Source: Tillus elongatus
Lineage: Eukaryota > Arthropoda > Insecta > Coleoptera > Cleridae
Assembly: GCA_964006375.1 (NCBI GenBank)
Contig: OZ023267.1
Location: 85,545,406 to 85,609,405, forward strand
Reading direction: 5' to 3'
DNA length: 64,000 nucleotides
A model generated the notes under the pieces. It did no database searches. It was not told where the DNA came from and saw only the letters and a list, made by a program, of their open reading frames with translations. Shown piece by piece: positions 50,901-63,520 of this stretch. Every line of letters starts with the position of its first letter. Within the stretch, counting starts at the first letter, position 1. Position numbers and translations under genes: made by a program.

Positions 50901-52080
50901 AGTCTTAATCTGTTAGTATGTATAGTTTTTCAAATAAATATTTAATTATCTGGCAAGATCGAAAAATTTTAATAAATAGTCTTAGTCCTAGTATCGAATC
51001 CCAGTCACCCCCTTGACATCTTTTTTTAAAATCTTACTAAGGAAATTTTTTATTACATGTTAAAACCTCTTGGTACAGCAAAATAAAGGTAAAACCGCTC
51101 GCAGTTTCACTATAAAAATGTTGAAAGATAGACAAACAATACTTTTTGAAATAAAATTGTACTTCCCTGTCGTCAGCATTTTCTCCCCTGCTATCTCTCC
51201 TACGGCGTGCGAGTGCCTGGGGCTATATTTTTTCATAGCATTTTATAGAAGCAATAACTACGCTTAGTCTCAATCTGTTAGTATGTTTAGTTTTTTAAAT
51301 ATAAATTTTAATAACTATCAAGATTTCCTCTCCTCCCGCCCCTCTTACGGCTTGCGAGTGTTTGGCGCTATATTTTTTCCATAGAATATTATAGGACAAA
51401 TAACCCTGCTTAGTCTTAAACTGTTAGTATGTACAGTTTTTGAAATAAAAATTTAATTATATTTAAAGATTTCCTCCCCTCGCATCCCTCCTACGGCTTG
51501 CGAGTTTTTGTGGATATATGTTTTTGATAGCGTTTTATAGAAGCTATAACTATGCTTAGTTTTAATCTATTAGTATGTTTAGTTTTTTAAATATAAATTT
51601 TAATAACTATCAAGATTTTTCCTCCTCCCGCCCCTCCTACGGTTTGCGAGTGCTTGGGGTTATATTTTTTTCATAGCATATTATAGGAGAAATAACCCCG
51701 CTTAGTCTTAAACTGTTAGTATGTACAGTTTTTGAAATAAAAATTTAATTATATTTAAAGATTTCCTCCCCTCCCATCTCTCCTACGGCTTGCGAGCGTT
51801 TGGGGCTATATTTTTTTCATAGCATATTATAGGAGCAATAACCCCGCTTAGTCTTAAACTGTTAGTATCTACAGTTTTTGAAATAAAAATTTAATTATCT
51901 GTCAAGATTTCCTCCCCTCCCATCTCTCCTAAGGCTTGCGAGTGTTTGGGGCTATATTTTTTTGATAGCATTTTATAGGAGCAATAACCACGCTTAGTCT
52001 TAATCTGTTAGTATGTATAGTTTTTTAAATAAAAATATAAATAACTTTCATCGTGTACTCCCCTCCCATCTCTTGTACGG
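47928..52080 (-). repeat. right array of 146-bp monomers (inverted)
   Basis: About 24 monomers in the opposite orientation, with three of the higher-order modules. The switch near 47928 occurs within a monomer (AAGCGGGGCTTGCGAGTG), with no spacer between the arms. The right array is about 1.4 kb longer than the left. Confidence 0.85.
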
Positions 52081-52426
52081 CTTGCGAGTGCTAGGCGCTG
52101 TATTTTTGTGATAGCTTTTAACATTATCAATAGCCTTACCAAGTTTTAATCTGTTAGTATGTACAGGTTTTTAATAAAAAGTGAAATATCTAGCAATACG
52201 CCATTTCTCATGCGGGTGTGAATGATCGTGGGTACATTTGTTGCCAGCATTATATAGAAGTATTGATAACCCTGCTAGATTTTAATTTGTTTCCACATGC
52301 GTTTCTGATATTGTGTAAAAAAACTTATAATGTATCTTGCGCGTCATCCCTGTTACGGTCCTGTAAAACGTTCGGTTGTCTTCGTGAATCGGCTGCTGGA
52401 CATTTGGCCGCTAAAATCACACCGGT

Positions 52427-52900
52427 TCGCAATGTTTCATGGTAATGAAGCAATTTCTACTGACAACTGTCAATGATAAACAAAACCGAGAAAATGGCTC
52501 AAAATGGGCTTCCCTTCGGACTGTTTGTTTTTATTTTAGCTTCAGACTTTAAATGAGTGTGAAAAGTGAGTTAAGCAATTTCCGTTGCGAATTGCTGATG
52601 ATTAATACAACTGTGTATGGTAATAGCAAACGGTATCCAGTATATTTTTTTAAGCCGAAATGTTTCATGCTAATGAAGCAATTTCTACTGACAACTGTCG
52701 ATGATAAACATACCCGAGAAAATGGCTCAAAATGGGTTTTCCTTCGAACTGTTAGTTTTTATTTTAGTTTCCGACTTTAAATGAGTGTGAAAAGTGAGTT
52801 AAGCAATTTCCGTTGCGAATTGCCGATGATAAATACAACTATATGCTAATAGCAAACGGTATCCAGTAAATTTTTTTAAGCCGAAATGTTTCATGGTACC
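52427..52900 (+). repeat. SINE tail units in tandem and right 9-bp duplication
   Basis: After TCGCAATGT (52427-52435) a unit of about 229 bp starting TTCATGGTAATGAAGC and ending CAAACGGTATCCAGTATA occurs twice (about 52435-52660 and 52664-52887). These are the continuation of the SINE-associated tail at 44750-44857. Confidence 0.7.
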
Positions 52901-53237
52901 CTATGTGAAAACTGGAACCTGTGATGTGCACTGATAAGTACACTTGGAGAACCCAAATCACCACAACACATATTTCAAAGACCTTACGATCGTTTCGTTG
53001 ACCACGTCAACGCCATCAGAGGATGAAAAATTCTATTAAAAAAAATTGATAAGTACAGTGAATTCTTAATCAGCTAACTTTAATAGGTGTATTCATGTCA
53101 ATGTTTATTTACTCCCAGAAAAATTACTTGATTAGCTGGCGCCGGGTTAACTAGCTTATTGATCATCTAACTAATAAAGTTTGATTAGCTCCATAGTCCT
53201 ATTTCACAGAAAAATATCAGATTCTAAATATGAATGA

Positions 53238-53392
53238 GTTTTGCACTATATTATATCGATTTTTAATTTTATTAGTAAATTTTCTTAAAAAAAATTCACT
53301 AATGAGGAGATCCCGACTTTTGAATTTTGAAAAAATTTCTCCAGATGTGTGCTAATTAGGTCCCTTAGAACACATATCCGGGGTCAGTTTCA

Positions 53393-53465
<73 letters not shown>

Positions 53466-53760
53466 TATATGTGTGTGTGTGTGTATGTATGTATCACACC
53501 GATAACTTGAAAAATAATGCGCTGATTTTTATAAAATTTGGTGTGTACCTTCCTTTAGCAAGTGGCTTAGATAAGTTAATTAACCAGGAAAATCGGTCCA
53601 GCTTTTACTAGAAAATTTTGTGTTTCCCTTCGAAAAAAATATCTCTGGAAATAACCAAGTAAGGGCAACCAAATTAGGTAGGTCTGTTTGTATTATAAAG
53701 AGTACATAATGTGTCAAAATTTAGGTCTATAAGTTAAAAGACAAAAAAGTTATTGGTAGA
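53238..53760 (-). repeat. interspersed repeat with internal (TA)n, copy B (inverted)
   Basis: Reverse-complement member of the 43318-43910 family: GGAGATCCCGAC, ATCCGGGGTCAGTTT, (TA)n at 53396-53465, then the CCAAATTAGGTAGG body. The terminal GCAGCAAG end is missing. 52900-53237 has no gene. Confidence 0.65.
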
Positions 53761-54138
53761 TACTGAATTGTATATTTTAAGTTTGGGGCTCTTTTTTTTA
53801 TTGAGCTTAAATTGTCAGCAGCAAACTCTGGCAGAATAGGAAATAGAAGTTAAATATCAATAAAATGAAAATGAAAATGATTACTAGATGTAATGTTGTC
53901 AATGTCAATGGATTATATATTCGCAAGTCATACAATTATTGAATTCGCAAATTAAGTAAATGTTACGTGATAGCAGTTAATATGCGTTGCATTTCTAAAG
54001 ACACAATGTAAATTGGCGACGAATCAATGGAAGAAGTTCGGCAGGCAGAACATGTGATTTGTTTAGTTTTGTGTAGTGTGGTAAAGTCAAGAAATTGGAA
54101 TCATAATAATGTCTGAGTTTTTTATTTTTTTTATTTCA

Positions 54139-54557
<419 letters not shown>

Positions 54558-54779
54558 GACCTATATGGGAATGATACATAGATAAATAAATTAATTTCCC
54601 ACTGCAACACTAACAAATTAAAAAGTCACTTAAAACTTTAAAACATGAAAAGAACATGGGATTATTATCAAGCTCTTCTCTTCACACAAATTTGTGTTAG
54701 CGTTAGCACTGTCCGGAACGGGGTGAAAACTGTAAACATTAAAAGTAGTTCAATGTTAATATGGTACTAAATAATAAAA

Positions 54780-55615
<836 letters not shown>

Positions 55616-56449
55616 AAAATGTATTATAGTCTTTGATTCTAGAATACTGTGGTCCAGGCAAGCGCAGTTGTAATGTTTGTAAATAATGCTATCACGTTTG
55701 TTAAACCGGCGTTCCATTCATTTGTCTTGAGCGGTATTTTTACCGCTCACTGCAGTGTTAAAACGAATGGTATTTCCTTACTATTTTAAACACATGGGTG
55801 GGGGACTGTATTGTATACCAATACAGCTCTGTCGAGTGAAGTTGTTCGGAAATAACAACGCACACCTAACCCGTATTCATTTCCAGTTGCTATTGACCTA
55901 CTCATATTTTCTGAATGAAGACGTGGTGCCGACTTCATTCCAAGTCACTATTAACCGACTATTTATGAAATCAAATAAGTAAATTAAATCGATTGTCATA
56001 ACATATGTAGTGTATTAAAACTAAGGGAAAAAGAAATAAAACATATTTAACTGTGCACATTTTAATTATATTTTAGGGTGTGCGGCGCACACCTATCTCA
56101 CTAGGAGAAATCGCCACTGGTGAACTTAACTTTTTTTGCATAAGTAAAATGTCATATGTACTTACTTCCCCACCCAACGAGCCCGTGCGTTGCTCTGCTG
56201 TGAAAATGGGCATACTAAGCTATTAAACTTGCATTGTGAGTGCTGGTGATTTTAAGTCTCTTGATTACAAACTGAGACAATGCTAAACCACTAAATACTT
56301 GCTGTATATGGAATGACCAACGGAAATCCGACTGCATGTATCAGCTGAGAAGTTTGACAGGTGCCGGATGTGAGGGCAGTCGAATTGTAATACTCGTCAT
56401 TTTGGTTCTGTTGTTATTTAGTTGTAGATTGTTTGCGCCAAGCCACTAA
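55616..56449. other. non-coding, nothing recognised
   Basis: No gene or clear repeat border seen. A short inverted repeat, GAGCGGTA...TACCGCTC, lies near 55729-55749. Confidence 0.4.
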
Positions 56450-57075
56450 TTAGCTACGTTCAGTGTATCGCTTAATTGCTAATAGGGCAATTTAGAGTTT
56501 TGCTAATGTTTATAAAAGTAGTATTATCTGCATATAGACAAACTTTATTAGCCATCATATTTTGTAATAAATCGTCGATGTAAATTGAGAACAGCAGAGG
56601 TCCAAGAATTGAACCGCAGCTATATTTTTCAAACTTGAATAGTTGCAAACAATTCTGACATTTTGATATATTTTACTGAAATCTAAGGGTAACCCTATTA
56701 CCCCGTAGCATTCCAGGTTTTTTTAGAAGAACTCTGACACATGGTGTCGGATGCCTTTTGTAAGTCACAATAAATGCATTGAGCTATATTACCCTATTTA
56801 ATGCCTTTCAAATTTCAGATGTGAGTTCTACTAAAACTGCTATGGTAGACTTACCGCGTTTGAATCCTTGTTGGGCATCGCACAATAACATCTGCTTTTC
56901 TATATGGTTTTGTGTTCTTGCTTTGATCACAAGAGACAGAACGGGGGTTATGGAGATTAATCTAAAATTTGTCAGATCACTAAGGCTTCCAGTTTTGTGT
57001 ACTAAAATTACGACGGCTAGCTTTATCTCTCTTGCGAAAACAGCGGATTACAATCACATGTTTAGGTGTTAATCA
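56450..57075 (-). pseudogene. degenerate LINE reverse transcriptase (BS/jockey-like), fragment 1
   Basis: Minus-strand remains of an RT: NFRLISITPVLS, then QQGFKRGKSTIAVLVELT, a motif-A-like CDLQKASDT, and a YADN in place of YADD near 56540. Many stops and frameshifts. The same family is at 61845-62447. Confidence 0.65.
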
Positions 57076-57477
57076 CTTTCGTTAAAGGCAGTAAATCCTG
57101 TGTATAATTTATTTTAGGGATGTTGTTGACATTTCATTGCAGTCTATCGCTGACATTTATTTTATTGCTTAAATTGCCTCTCGGGTATCCAGTTGTGCAG
57201 TCTAGATAAGACAATACCAGACAAGACAACTTTTATTAGGCACAAATATTATACAGCCTCGTCAACAAAGAGGAAAAATATAACAATGCTGTTTCAATAA
57301 ACACTAATACATGTGAAACCATTGAGTACGGGATATAGTTTGTATAAACATGTACAAATTAAAATCAAGCTTACACAGATAGTAATAAACTGTGCTAAGT
57401 TGTAAATTAATTTAGATATATGCAAATAGATCGCATTACTCAATGCACAGTATTTGTGTATTAAGAAATATTTTTTA
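57076..57477. other. non-coding, nothing recognised
   Basis: AT-rich spacer between two LINE remnants; no feature supported. Confidence 0.4.
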
Positions 57478-60400
57478 ATTTCAACAACACACCACGAGGG
57501 CTTACAGCCTAAATACTATCGTACTGTGGGTGTTGACAGGAAGGAAAGAGGCAACTTGTTAATTCTGGACTTGAAGGTTTGGAGGCTCGGAGGAAAAGGA
57601 AACACATGTGCCGGCAAGGAATTTCACAACTTGGAAGTCCTCGGGACAAAAGAGCGGGCATAACAAGAAGTTCCATGTCTGGTGACCTGGACAGTAAAAG
57701 GGTGCATTCGCTCTGTTCCCCTGGTAGATCTGTTGGGGGCAGCAGGTTGGGGAGCTATGGAGGAAAGCTCCTCTGAGCAGTGCCCGTGCAGATATCTATA
57801 AAATAGAGAGAGGTCACCAACGGCACGTCGGTGGGCAAGGGATGGCATCCTTTGAGTGAGGGTAGGGTCACCGATGAGACGTATAGCTATCTTTTGAATG
57901 GAGTCCAGGATAGCGAGTGTAGAAGCGGCAGCTGCACCCCAGATGTGGGAGCAGTATTCGAGGTTTGGCCTTATTTGTGCGTATATAAGGTATAGAGATT
58001 AGCTGGTGAAAAGTATTTGCGAGTCCGGAAGAGGAAACCTAATTTCTTAGTAGCCGTTTCTGCAATTGATGTGACATGTTGGTGCCAATTAAGATTTCGA
58101 TCCACAGAAATGCCAACAAGAGAAAAGGACTCATTACTTTGAATAACTTGGTTGTTCATTATGATGGGTCTATGGCTGCTGTATCTCTTATGAGAAAGAA
58201 AGCAGGGCCGAGATTTGGTGGGGTTGAATTGTACAAGATTTCTACTTCCCCAGTCTAATATTTTTTGGAGATCCACGGAGACAGAACTCTCCATGAGTCT
58301 GCGATCCTCATCTAATTGGGCTAAAGAGACAGGCTTAGCATATTGTATATTTGAGTGGAGGGTGCTGTCGTCCGCGTAACTGTGAAGTGGGTTAGATGTG
58401 CTAGAGAGGAGGTCATTTATGTGGAGAATAAACAAAGTAGGGGTAAAGCTGAACTTTGAGGAACTCCTGCATTAATTGGATACAGTTTAGAGGAATGGCC
58501 ATCCACAACAACAGAAATGCTCCTGTTGGAGAGAAAATTTGCTGTCCAGTTACAAAGTTTTGGTGGTAGGCCATATGCCGGAAGTTTATTAAGCAGCGCT
58601 GCGTGCCAGACCTGGTCGAATGCTTTCGATATGTCTAGAGCAACAATCTGGGATTCACCGTGTAGTTCCATAGACTTGTTCCAAGACTGGGTGACAAAAG
58701 AAATAAGGTCGGCAGTCGATCTGCGCTGACGGAATCCATACTGCCTGTCGTGGATTAGACTGTGTTTTTCCAGAAGTTTTAGTAATTCGGTGTTTATATA
58801 CTTTTCCATCACTTTAGAGACGACTGAAAGGAGAGAAATAGGCCTGTAGTTGCTAGGAAGCGCTTTGGATCCTTTCTTGGGGATGGGTTGTACTCGAGCA
58901 GTTTTCCAGTTACTAGGGAATATGTCTTTATTGTAAGATATCTGAAATAGACGAGTCAGGACAGGAGCAAGTTCTGGTGCGCATTTTTTGAGAACAAATG
59001 CTGGGATCTCGTCAAGGCCAGAGGCTTTCCTGGTACTAAGAGAAGAGGGCATCTTTCTTACCTTTTTAGTTTTGAAAATGATATCCGTCATCTTATGCGC
59101 GACATTGGGGACTGTTGGTGGTTGAACATTTGGAGGTGGGTTGAGAGTAGAATTGCTGGCAAACAACGAAGCAAAAAGTTAAGCTTTGCCCAGGGCGGTA
59201 GAAACAATTTCATCCCCTGAGACAAGAGGTGGGTACGTGCTTTTGCAGAAATTATTCCCAATAGATTTAGCAAGAGTCCAGAAGGGTTTGCCGCCGTTCG
59301 AGCTTAATAGGACTTTGTTTTTGATGTGGTTATTAAACGAGTTTTTTGCCTCAGAAAGAATGCGGATATAGCGGTTTCTTGCGTCGTTAAATGATTGACG
59401 GTTTTCTTGACTAGGGTTGTGTAGAAGCGTTTTGTGAGCTTTAACCTTTTTCAAGTCTGACCTTGTCACAGGATTTAGAGAACCAGGGCTTTTGAGTGGC
59501 TGAAGAGGTTTTTTGCGTACGTGGAATAAATAGCTCCATGCCAGCTTTTATAATTTCGGTGACGTTTTGTGAGATATCAGAGGGGTCAGGATGAGAGAAG
59601 CAGACAGACGCTTATGTAAATGAGGAAAAGTAATCCCGCATTTCGTCCCAGTTTGCGGAGTTGTAGTGCCAAACGATACGTGGGTGTGATGACTGTGTGA
59701 CTTCGGGTTGCATTGCGCAGGAAGCAGTGACCATGCCGTGGTCTGAGTGGCCAAGGGGGGCGGTGACTGATATCTTATAGCATTCAGGTTTTGTAGTTAG
59801 AAGGAGATCCAAGGGATTTGAGCTGTGTGTTGGGATACGAGGAAAGTAAGTAGGTTGCTAAACCATATTGGCTAAAGAATTGCTGACTACAAAGGCCTCT
59901 GCTGCTCTCCCTTGTGAATCGGTTTTTGAAGATCCTAGCCATTCCTTATTATGGACATTGAAGTCACCAAGAATAGTGACCTGGGAGGAAGGATATTCAG
60001 AAATCTGTCGGTTTTTTCAGAAAGGTAGTCAAAGAGCTATACAAAGTTGTTGTCAGAAGTTGACCGGTAAATGCAACAGGTGAATTTAGTTGCAGCCCTG
60101 GGAGAGAGTTTTATCCATACTATGTTTTTTCTTCCAGCTTCTAAATTGGGGAGTCTGGTGCAGGGTAGATTGCTACGGACGTATGCGCACACGCCTCTAT
60201 GCAATCTAAAGGAAGTAATGAGCTCATACCCCGAGAAATTAAGGTGATTAGTGGCTGTTTTGGCACTGATTTGGGTTTCGGTGAGGAAGAGGAGTTGGGG
60301 ACTGTTAGCCTGGAGGAAATGGTGGACGGAGTTCAGGTTAGAATTTAGGCCACATATATTTGAAAAGGATATGTTAAATCTTGATGTTGGCGCCCCCTGT

Positions 60401-60590
60401 ACACCCCTCTCCCGGAGATCCGAATGAAGGGGTATTTTGCTTCCGGAATCTTTGGTACAAGATGGAGCCATCATCATTTTTGCTTATAAGGGAAACCGAC
60501 TCATACACCAGAACCGGAAACGTCCGTTGGGACTTCACCGGCCCTTGATGTATGGGGTGGTACCTCCTCGGGCGTGAAAAAATCCTGTAC
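57478..60590 (-). mobile_element. CR1/jockey-superfamily LINE, nearly full length, inactive
   Basis: Minus-strand non-LTR element: probable 5' UTR (about 60480-60590), endonuclease, linker, RT, C-terminal segment and a 3' end TTGTTGAAAT followed by A-rich sequence at 57478. It matches the short fragment at 54139-54455 at the 3' end, giving an independent 3' border. Exact clade is uncertain. Confidence 0.8.
57600..60477 (-). pseudogene. LINE ORF2: endonuclease and reverse transcriptase (frameshifted)
   Basis: Segments in order: 60477-60037 endonuclease start (ICGLNSNLNSVHHFL, LLFLTETQIS, HRGVCAYVRS); 59812-59548 with LGHSDHGMV, the catalytic SDH block; 59469-59179 linker (NRYIRILSEAKNSFNNHIKN); 59166-58417 RT with SGLDEIPAFVLKK, PSNYRPISLLSVVSKVMEK, QYGFRQRRSTADL and LDISKAFDQVWH (motif A); 58435-57971 with SYADDSTLHSN (motif C); 57848-57624 C-terminal [12 protein letters not shown]. 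At least five frame changes separate the pieces, and motif B (GVPQSS) has Ser where Gly is usual, so it is inactive. Confidence 0.85.
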
Positions 60591-60639
60591 TATTACGTAA
60601 AGGAAAATTTCACTACCACCTGCGACAAAGAAGAAAACG

Positions 60640-61070
60640 AATACTGGGGCAGAGTGTCCATAATGCATTTTTTATAGTCTTTTAATTGTTTTTCCCTTAC
60701 AAATTGTGGCACCTTGTTAAACAATTTAGTGCTCTAGTACGTATTCCCGACTGTGCCATGGTGATTCTGTGATATAATATGCTGATATCTTGTCTGCTTC
60801 GTGTTTGATACCCGTGAAATTGACTGTTCCTCACCAAATCTTCAAAATGCTGGTATGCATACAATACACACACATAGATATAAACTGAAACAAAAGTAAG
60901 AATTCTAGTTTCCTTAAATAGTGGTCTACAACTAAACTTATTATTAACTGAACACAGGGACCTAACTGCCTTTTTCTGCAGTATCGCTAATACCTGGACT
61001 GTTTCCCCACATGACAATGGCATACGTTCCTTTGCTGTGAAAATTAGTGTAGTAGACTGTTAATGCTGAG
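60640..61070 (-). pseudogene. BS/jockey-like LINE, C-terminal part of ORF2
   Basis: Minus-strand coding remains: GTYAIVMWGNS, VLAILQKKAVRSLCSVNN, CRPLFKETRILTFVSVYIY, HGYQTRS and, after a frameshift, KLFNKVPQFVREKQLKDYKK, the usual end of such polymerases. It continues the RT at 61845-62447 after an insertion. Confidence 0.75.
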
Positions 61071-61074
61071 TGAT

Positions 61075-61844
61075 AAGTCCTAATATAACTTCCGCATCGT
61101 CACAACGTGTGGAAGTATCGTATCAGCGACAAAAATTGCAAAAAAAAATTTTTTCGCTTAGGCGTCGTAAAAAGTGTCAAAACATATAGAAAACATGATT
61201 TGCAAACGAATCTTTTTGTCTGTATGTCTGTCTATTTTATCGAAGATAACTTTAGAACGAATTGAGGCATCGTCTTCAAATTCGGTATACAGCTGGGTAA
61301 AATCGCTCCAGGGGGTAGGGATGAACGAGGGGTGATTTGGTGAAAATGGAAATTTTTTTGGTAAAACTAGAGTAATATAACGTTGTACGGTTTGTTTAAT
61401 AGAAAACCTTCAATTTTGGTGAAACAAATTTAGAATTTTGTTTTGCTAAAACGGCGTAAAAAGTCTCAAAACATAGAAACCTGTATTCTGGAACAAATTT
61501 TTTTGGTCTGTCGGTCGGTCGGTCTGTCAGTCTGTACGTCTGTCTGTTATCAGGCGCAATAACTTTTGAACCAATTACGATAGCATCTTCAAATTTGGTA
61601 TAAAAAGAGCATTCGACAAAGAAACGCTTGGAATTGTTTTTGGGTAACATCGCTTCAGAGGGTAGGGGATAAGCGAGGGGTGATTTGGTGAAAATGTATA
61701 ATTTTGCGTAAAACTTGAGTAATATAAAGTTTCAGAAGTTTATAGGTACAGTAATACAAATATTTTCTTTGTGGTCAAGTCATGGACGCTAAATTCATTC
61801 CATGAGAATGTATTTCTGAAGAGAATAAATTATCACAGCTATGT
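61075..61844. repeat. insertion in the LINE: two diverged copies of a ~300-bp unit
   Basis: Each copy has GGCGTCGTAAAAAGTGTCAAAACAT or a variant, a TCTGTCTGTC stretch, ATCTTCAAATT..GGTATA, GGGGTGATTTGGTGAAAATG and AGTAATATAA. First copy about 61160-61385, second about 61450-61735. It separates the two parts of the LINE RT. No coding potential. Confidence 0.65.
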
Positions 61845-62447
61845 GGAAGTTATAATTCAATTTGCAGCACTATTTTTTATTCGTCTCATAACAAACAGAG
61901 ACGACGAAAGACTTTTACACACTTGCGGTGTATGATATGACCAAGGAAATCTGTCTGCATAGACTCCCAAAAATTTTACTGATGGCTGCTGTAGTTGCAA
62001 TTGAGTTGTTATACTCATGACCTTTGTTTTCTCATTATTAAGTTGAAGTAAGTGCCAACCAGTGATTAGCACTTGGCAATGTACCAGTGGTCTGCTCACT
62101 TAGCTTTTTTGGATCACTGCTAATATTTATAAAGGTGGTGTCATCTGCATATAGGCAAACTATGCTCGCTGTCACATTTTGCGGTAAGTCATTAATGTAC
62201 ATGGAAAACAACAAAGGCCCGACTAGTGAACCCTGAGGTAGTCCACGTGTTATTGATTTCCAGCTGGAATAGTTACATTTGATTTTGACTCTTTGGTATC
62301 GGTTGCTGAGGTATGATTAAAATAAATCAAATGGCATCTTAATCTTATTCCATAGTTTTTTTAACAGCATTCCTTCAGACACGGAGTCAAATACCTTCTG
62401 CAGGTCACAGTATGCATTGAGCTATGTTGCCACTATTTAATGCTTCT
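61845..62447 (-). pseudogene. BS/jockey-like LINE, reverse transcriptase core
   Basis: Minus strand: motif A block CDLQKVFDSVS, SYLSNRYQRVKIK, motif B GLPQGSLVGPLLF, YINDLP, catalytic YADDTTF (about 62140-62160) and FLGVYADRFPWSYHTPQVC. Several stops. It is joined at about 62447 to the end of the KilA-N gene: the LINE sequence starts at ALNSGNIAQC, also present in the 56450-57075 relative, marking its 5' truncation point. Confidence 0.75.
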
Positions 62448-62985
62448 GTGACTTTAGCATTTGTTTTTCGCAAACGCTGCACTTCATCATCTATCTCCAT
62501 TATTTTCATTTCGATCTCCTCAAGGTTGTGCCTGTATTTTTGATTAAATTCGCTTAGGAAGAAATCAAAAACAATTTGGTTGCATTTGTCATAGAACTGA
62601 TTGGATATCCAACAAGCAAAATTTAATATCAAATCTTTGCACACATATGTACCAGATATCGAGTTGTTTTCACTCAGCGGTCCACCAAAGTCCACCAGAT
62701 ATGTGGCGGCTGTCGGCAATAAGTGTGCTCCTTCGGGTGTAACATTCGAGGGGCCGGCATTCTGGCCCCCAAATGTTCCTTTAGCTGACTATTTTAATAG
62801 GCAATCAACTCTTTAGTTTTCTTAGTTTCCAACCAATGTCTGAATCTTTTCTCACCACTCTTGCATAATTTTGTTGCATTGAAATAACCAGTATTCTTGT
62901 CGATAATTACTTGAAAGTCTCCAAATAGACCGTAACAGAAGTTCTCTTTAATTTGCTGATAACACACATCACTTAATGTAGCCAT
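62448..62985 (-). pseudogene. KilA-N-domain protein, frameshifted and cut by a LINE
   Basis: KilA-N is a DNA-binding domain common in large DNA viruses, phages and virus-derived insect elements. An ATG at 62985 begins MATLSDVCYQQI; YGLFGDFQVIIDKNTGYFNATKLC and GEKRFRHWLETKKTKELI form the first half of the domain. The frame ends in TAA at 62794-62796 and resumes in another frame with ISGTYVCKDLILNFACWIS and FYDKCNQIVFDFFL, the second half, followed by a predicted coiled coil (HNLEEIEMKIMEIDDEVQRL). A LINE fragment replaces the rest. The match is by motif. Origin in a Maverick or other virus-like element is inference from the family and from nearby repeats. Confidence 0.75.
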
Positions 62986-63153
62986 TTTTGAAACAAATAG
63001 AGCAATCTCAAGCACGCCTCTCTCTGTGACAGCCCAATTGTGAATGAACCTAAGAGTGTGTGTGCACCCCAATTTATACATGTTGGAACCACCTCTGTTT
63101 ATTTGTAAACTGTATTTGTTTCCACATAAGACTTGATAAATAAACCACGTGTT

Positions 63154-63156
<3 letters not shown>

Positions 63157-63219
<63 letters not shown>
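63157..63219. repeat. (TA)n microsatellite
   Basis: About 31 TA repeats, 170 bp upstream of the KilA-N start. Confidence 0.95.
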
Positions 63220-63223
<4 letters not shown>

Positions 63224-63229
63224 ATGAGC

Positions 63230-63520
63230 AAACACGTAGGAATCGACACATGTGAGAACCAACACGTGGTGAAAGTGTTACCTGGCAACCAAAAAACAAA
63301 AACATGTGGTGAGCTTAATCTAAGAACACATTCGACTAGCGGACAGCCGGCATAACCTGAGAAACAACATATGTGTGGCTTGTGCCTTCCACTCTCGGTA
63401 AGCGGGTAGCCGACATAACCTAACAAACAACACATGTGCTGCCTTAACCTAACATTCTCGGGTAACAGGCAGCCGGTACCTGTTCAAACAATAACACGTG
63501 TGTGTATAACCACACATGGC
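63230..63520. repeat. repeat array with ACACATGT/CACGTG-like motifs
   Basis: Units of about 62 bp containing GCCGGCATAACCT and an ACACATGTG-like palindrome recur (about 63330-63395, 63395-63455, 63455-63510). Palindromic motifs occur near 63236, 63247, 63262, 63303, 63368, 63429 and 63494. It lies upstream of the KilA-N reading frame; a regulatory role is possible but unproven. Confidence 0.6.

Larger units (their letters stand above)
44858..52426. mobile_element. foldback (FB/MULE-type) element made of opposed tandem arrays
   Basis: A 7.57-kb palindromic insertion. Ends ACCGGTGTGATTTTAGCGG and its complement; about 380 bp of non-repetitive terminal inverted repeat (44858-45237 with about 52050-52426), then arrays of 146-bp monomers in opposite orientation meeting near 47928. 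A 9-bp duplication flanks it. A tandem copy of the target at about 52655-52675 shows the sequence without insertion. Long terminal repeats built of tandem units plus a 9-bp duplication are the features of Foldback elements, usually placed near Mutator-like transposons. No transposase is encoded. Confidence 0.82.

Noticed and set aside
45872..51267. Recurrent 65-residue frame beginning MVQQNKG in the foldback arrays (45872-46069, 46969-47166, 51070-51267)
   Set aside because: It recurs because the higher-order module is repeated; AT-rich, no known domain, and other module copies do not keep it open.
45240..52080. CRISPR array
   Set aside because: Monomers are contiguous 146-bp satellites with no unique spacers, in an insect genome.
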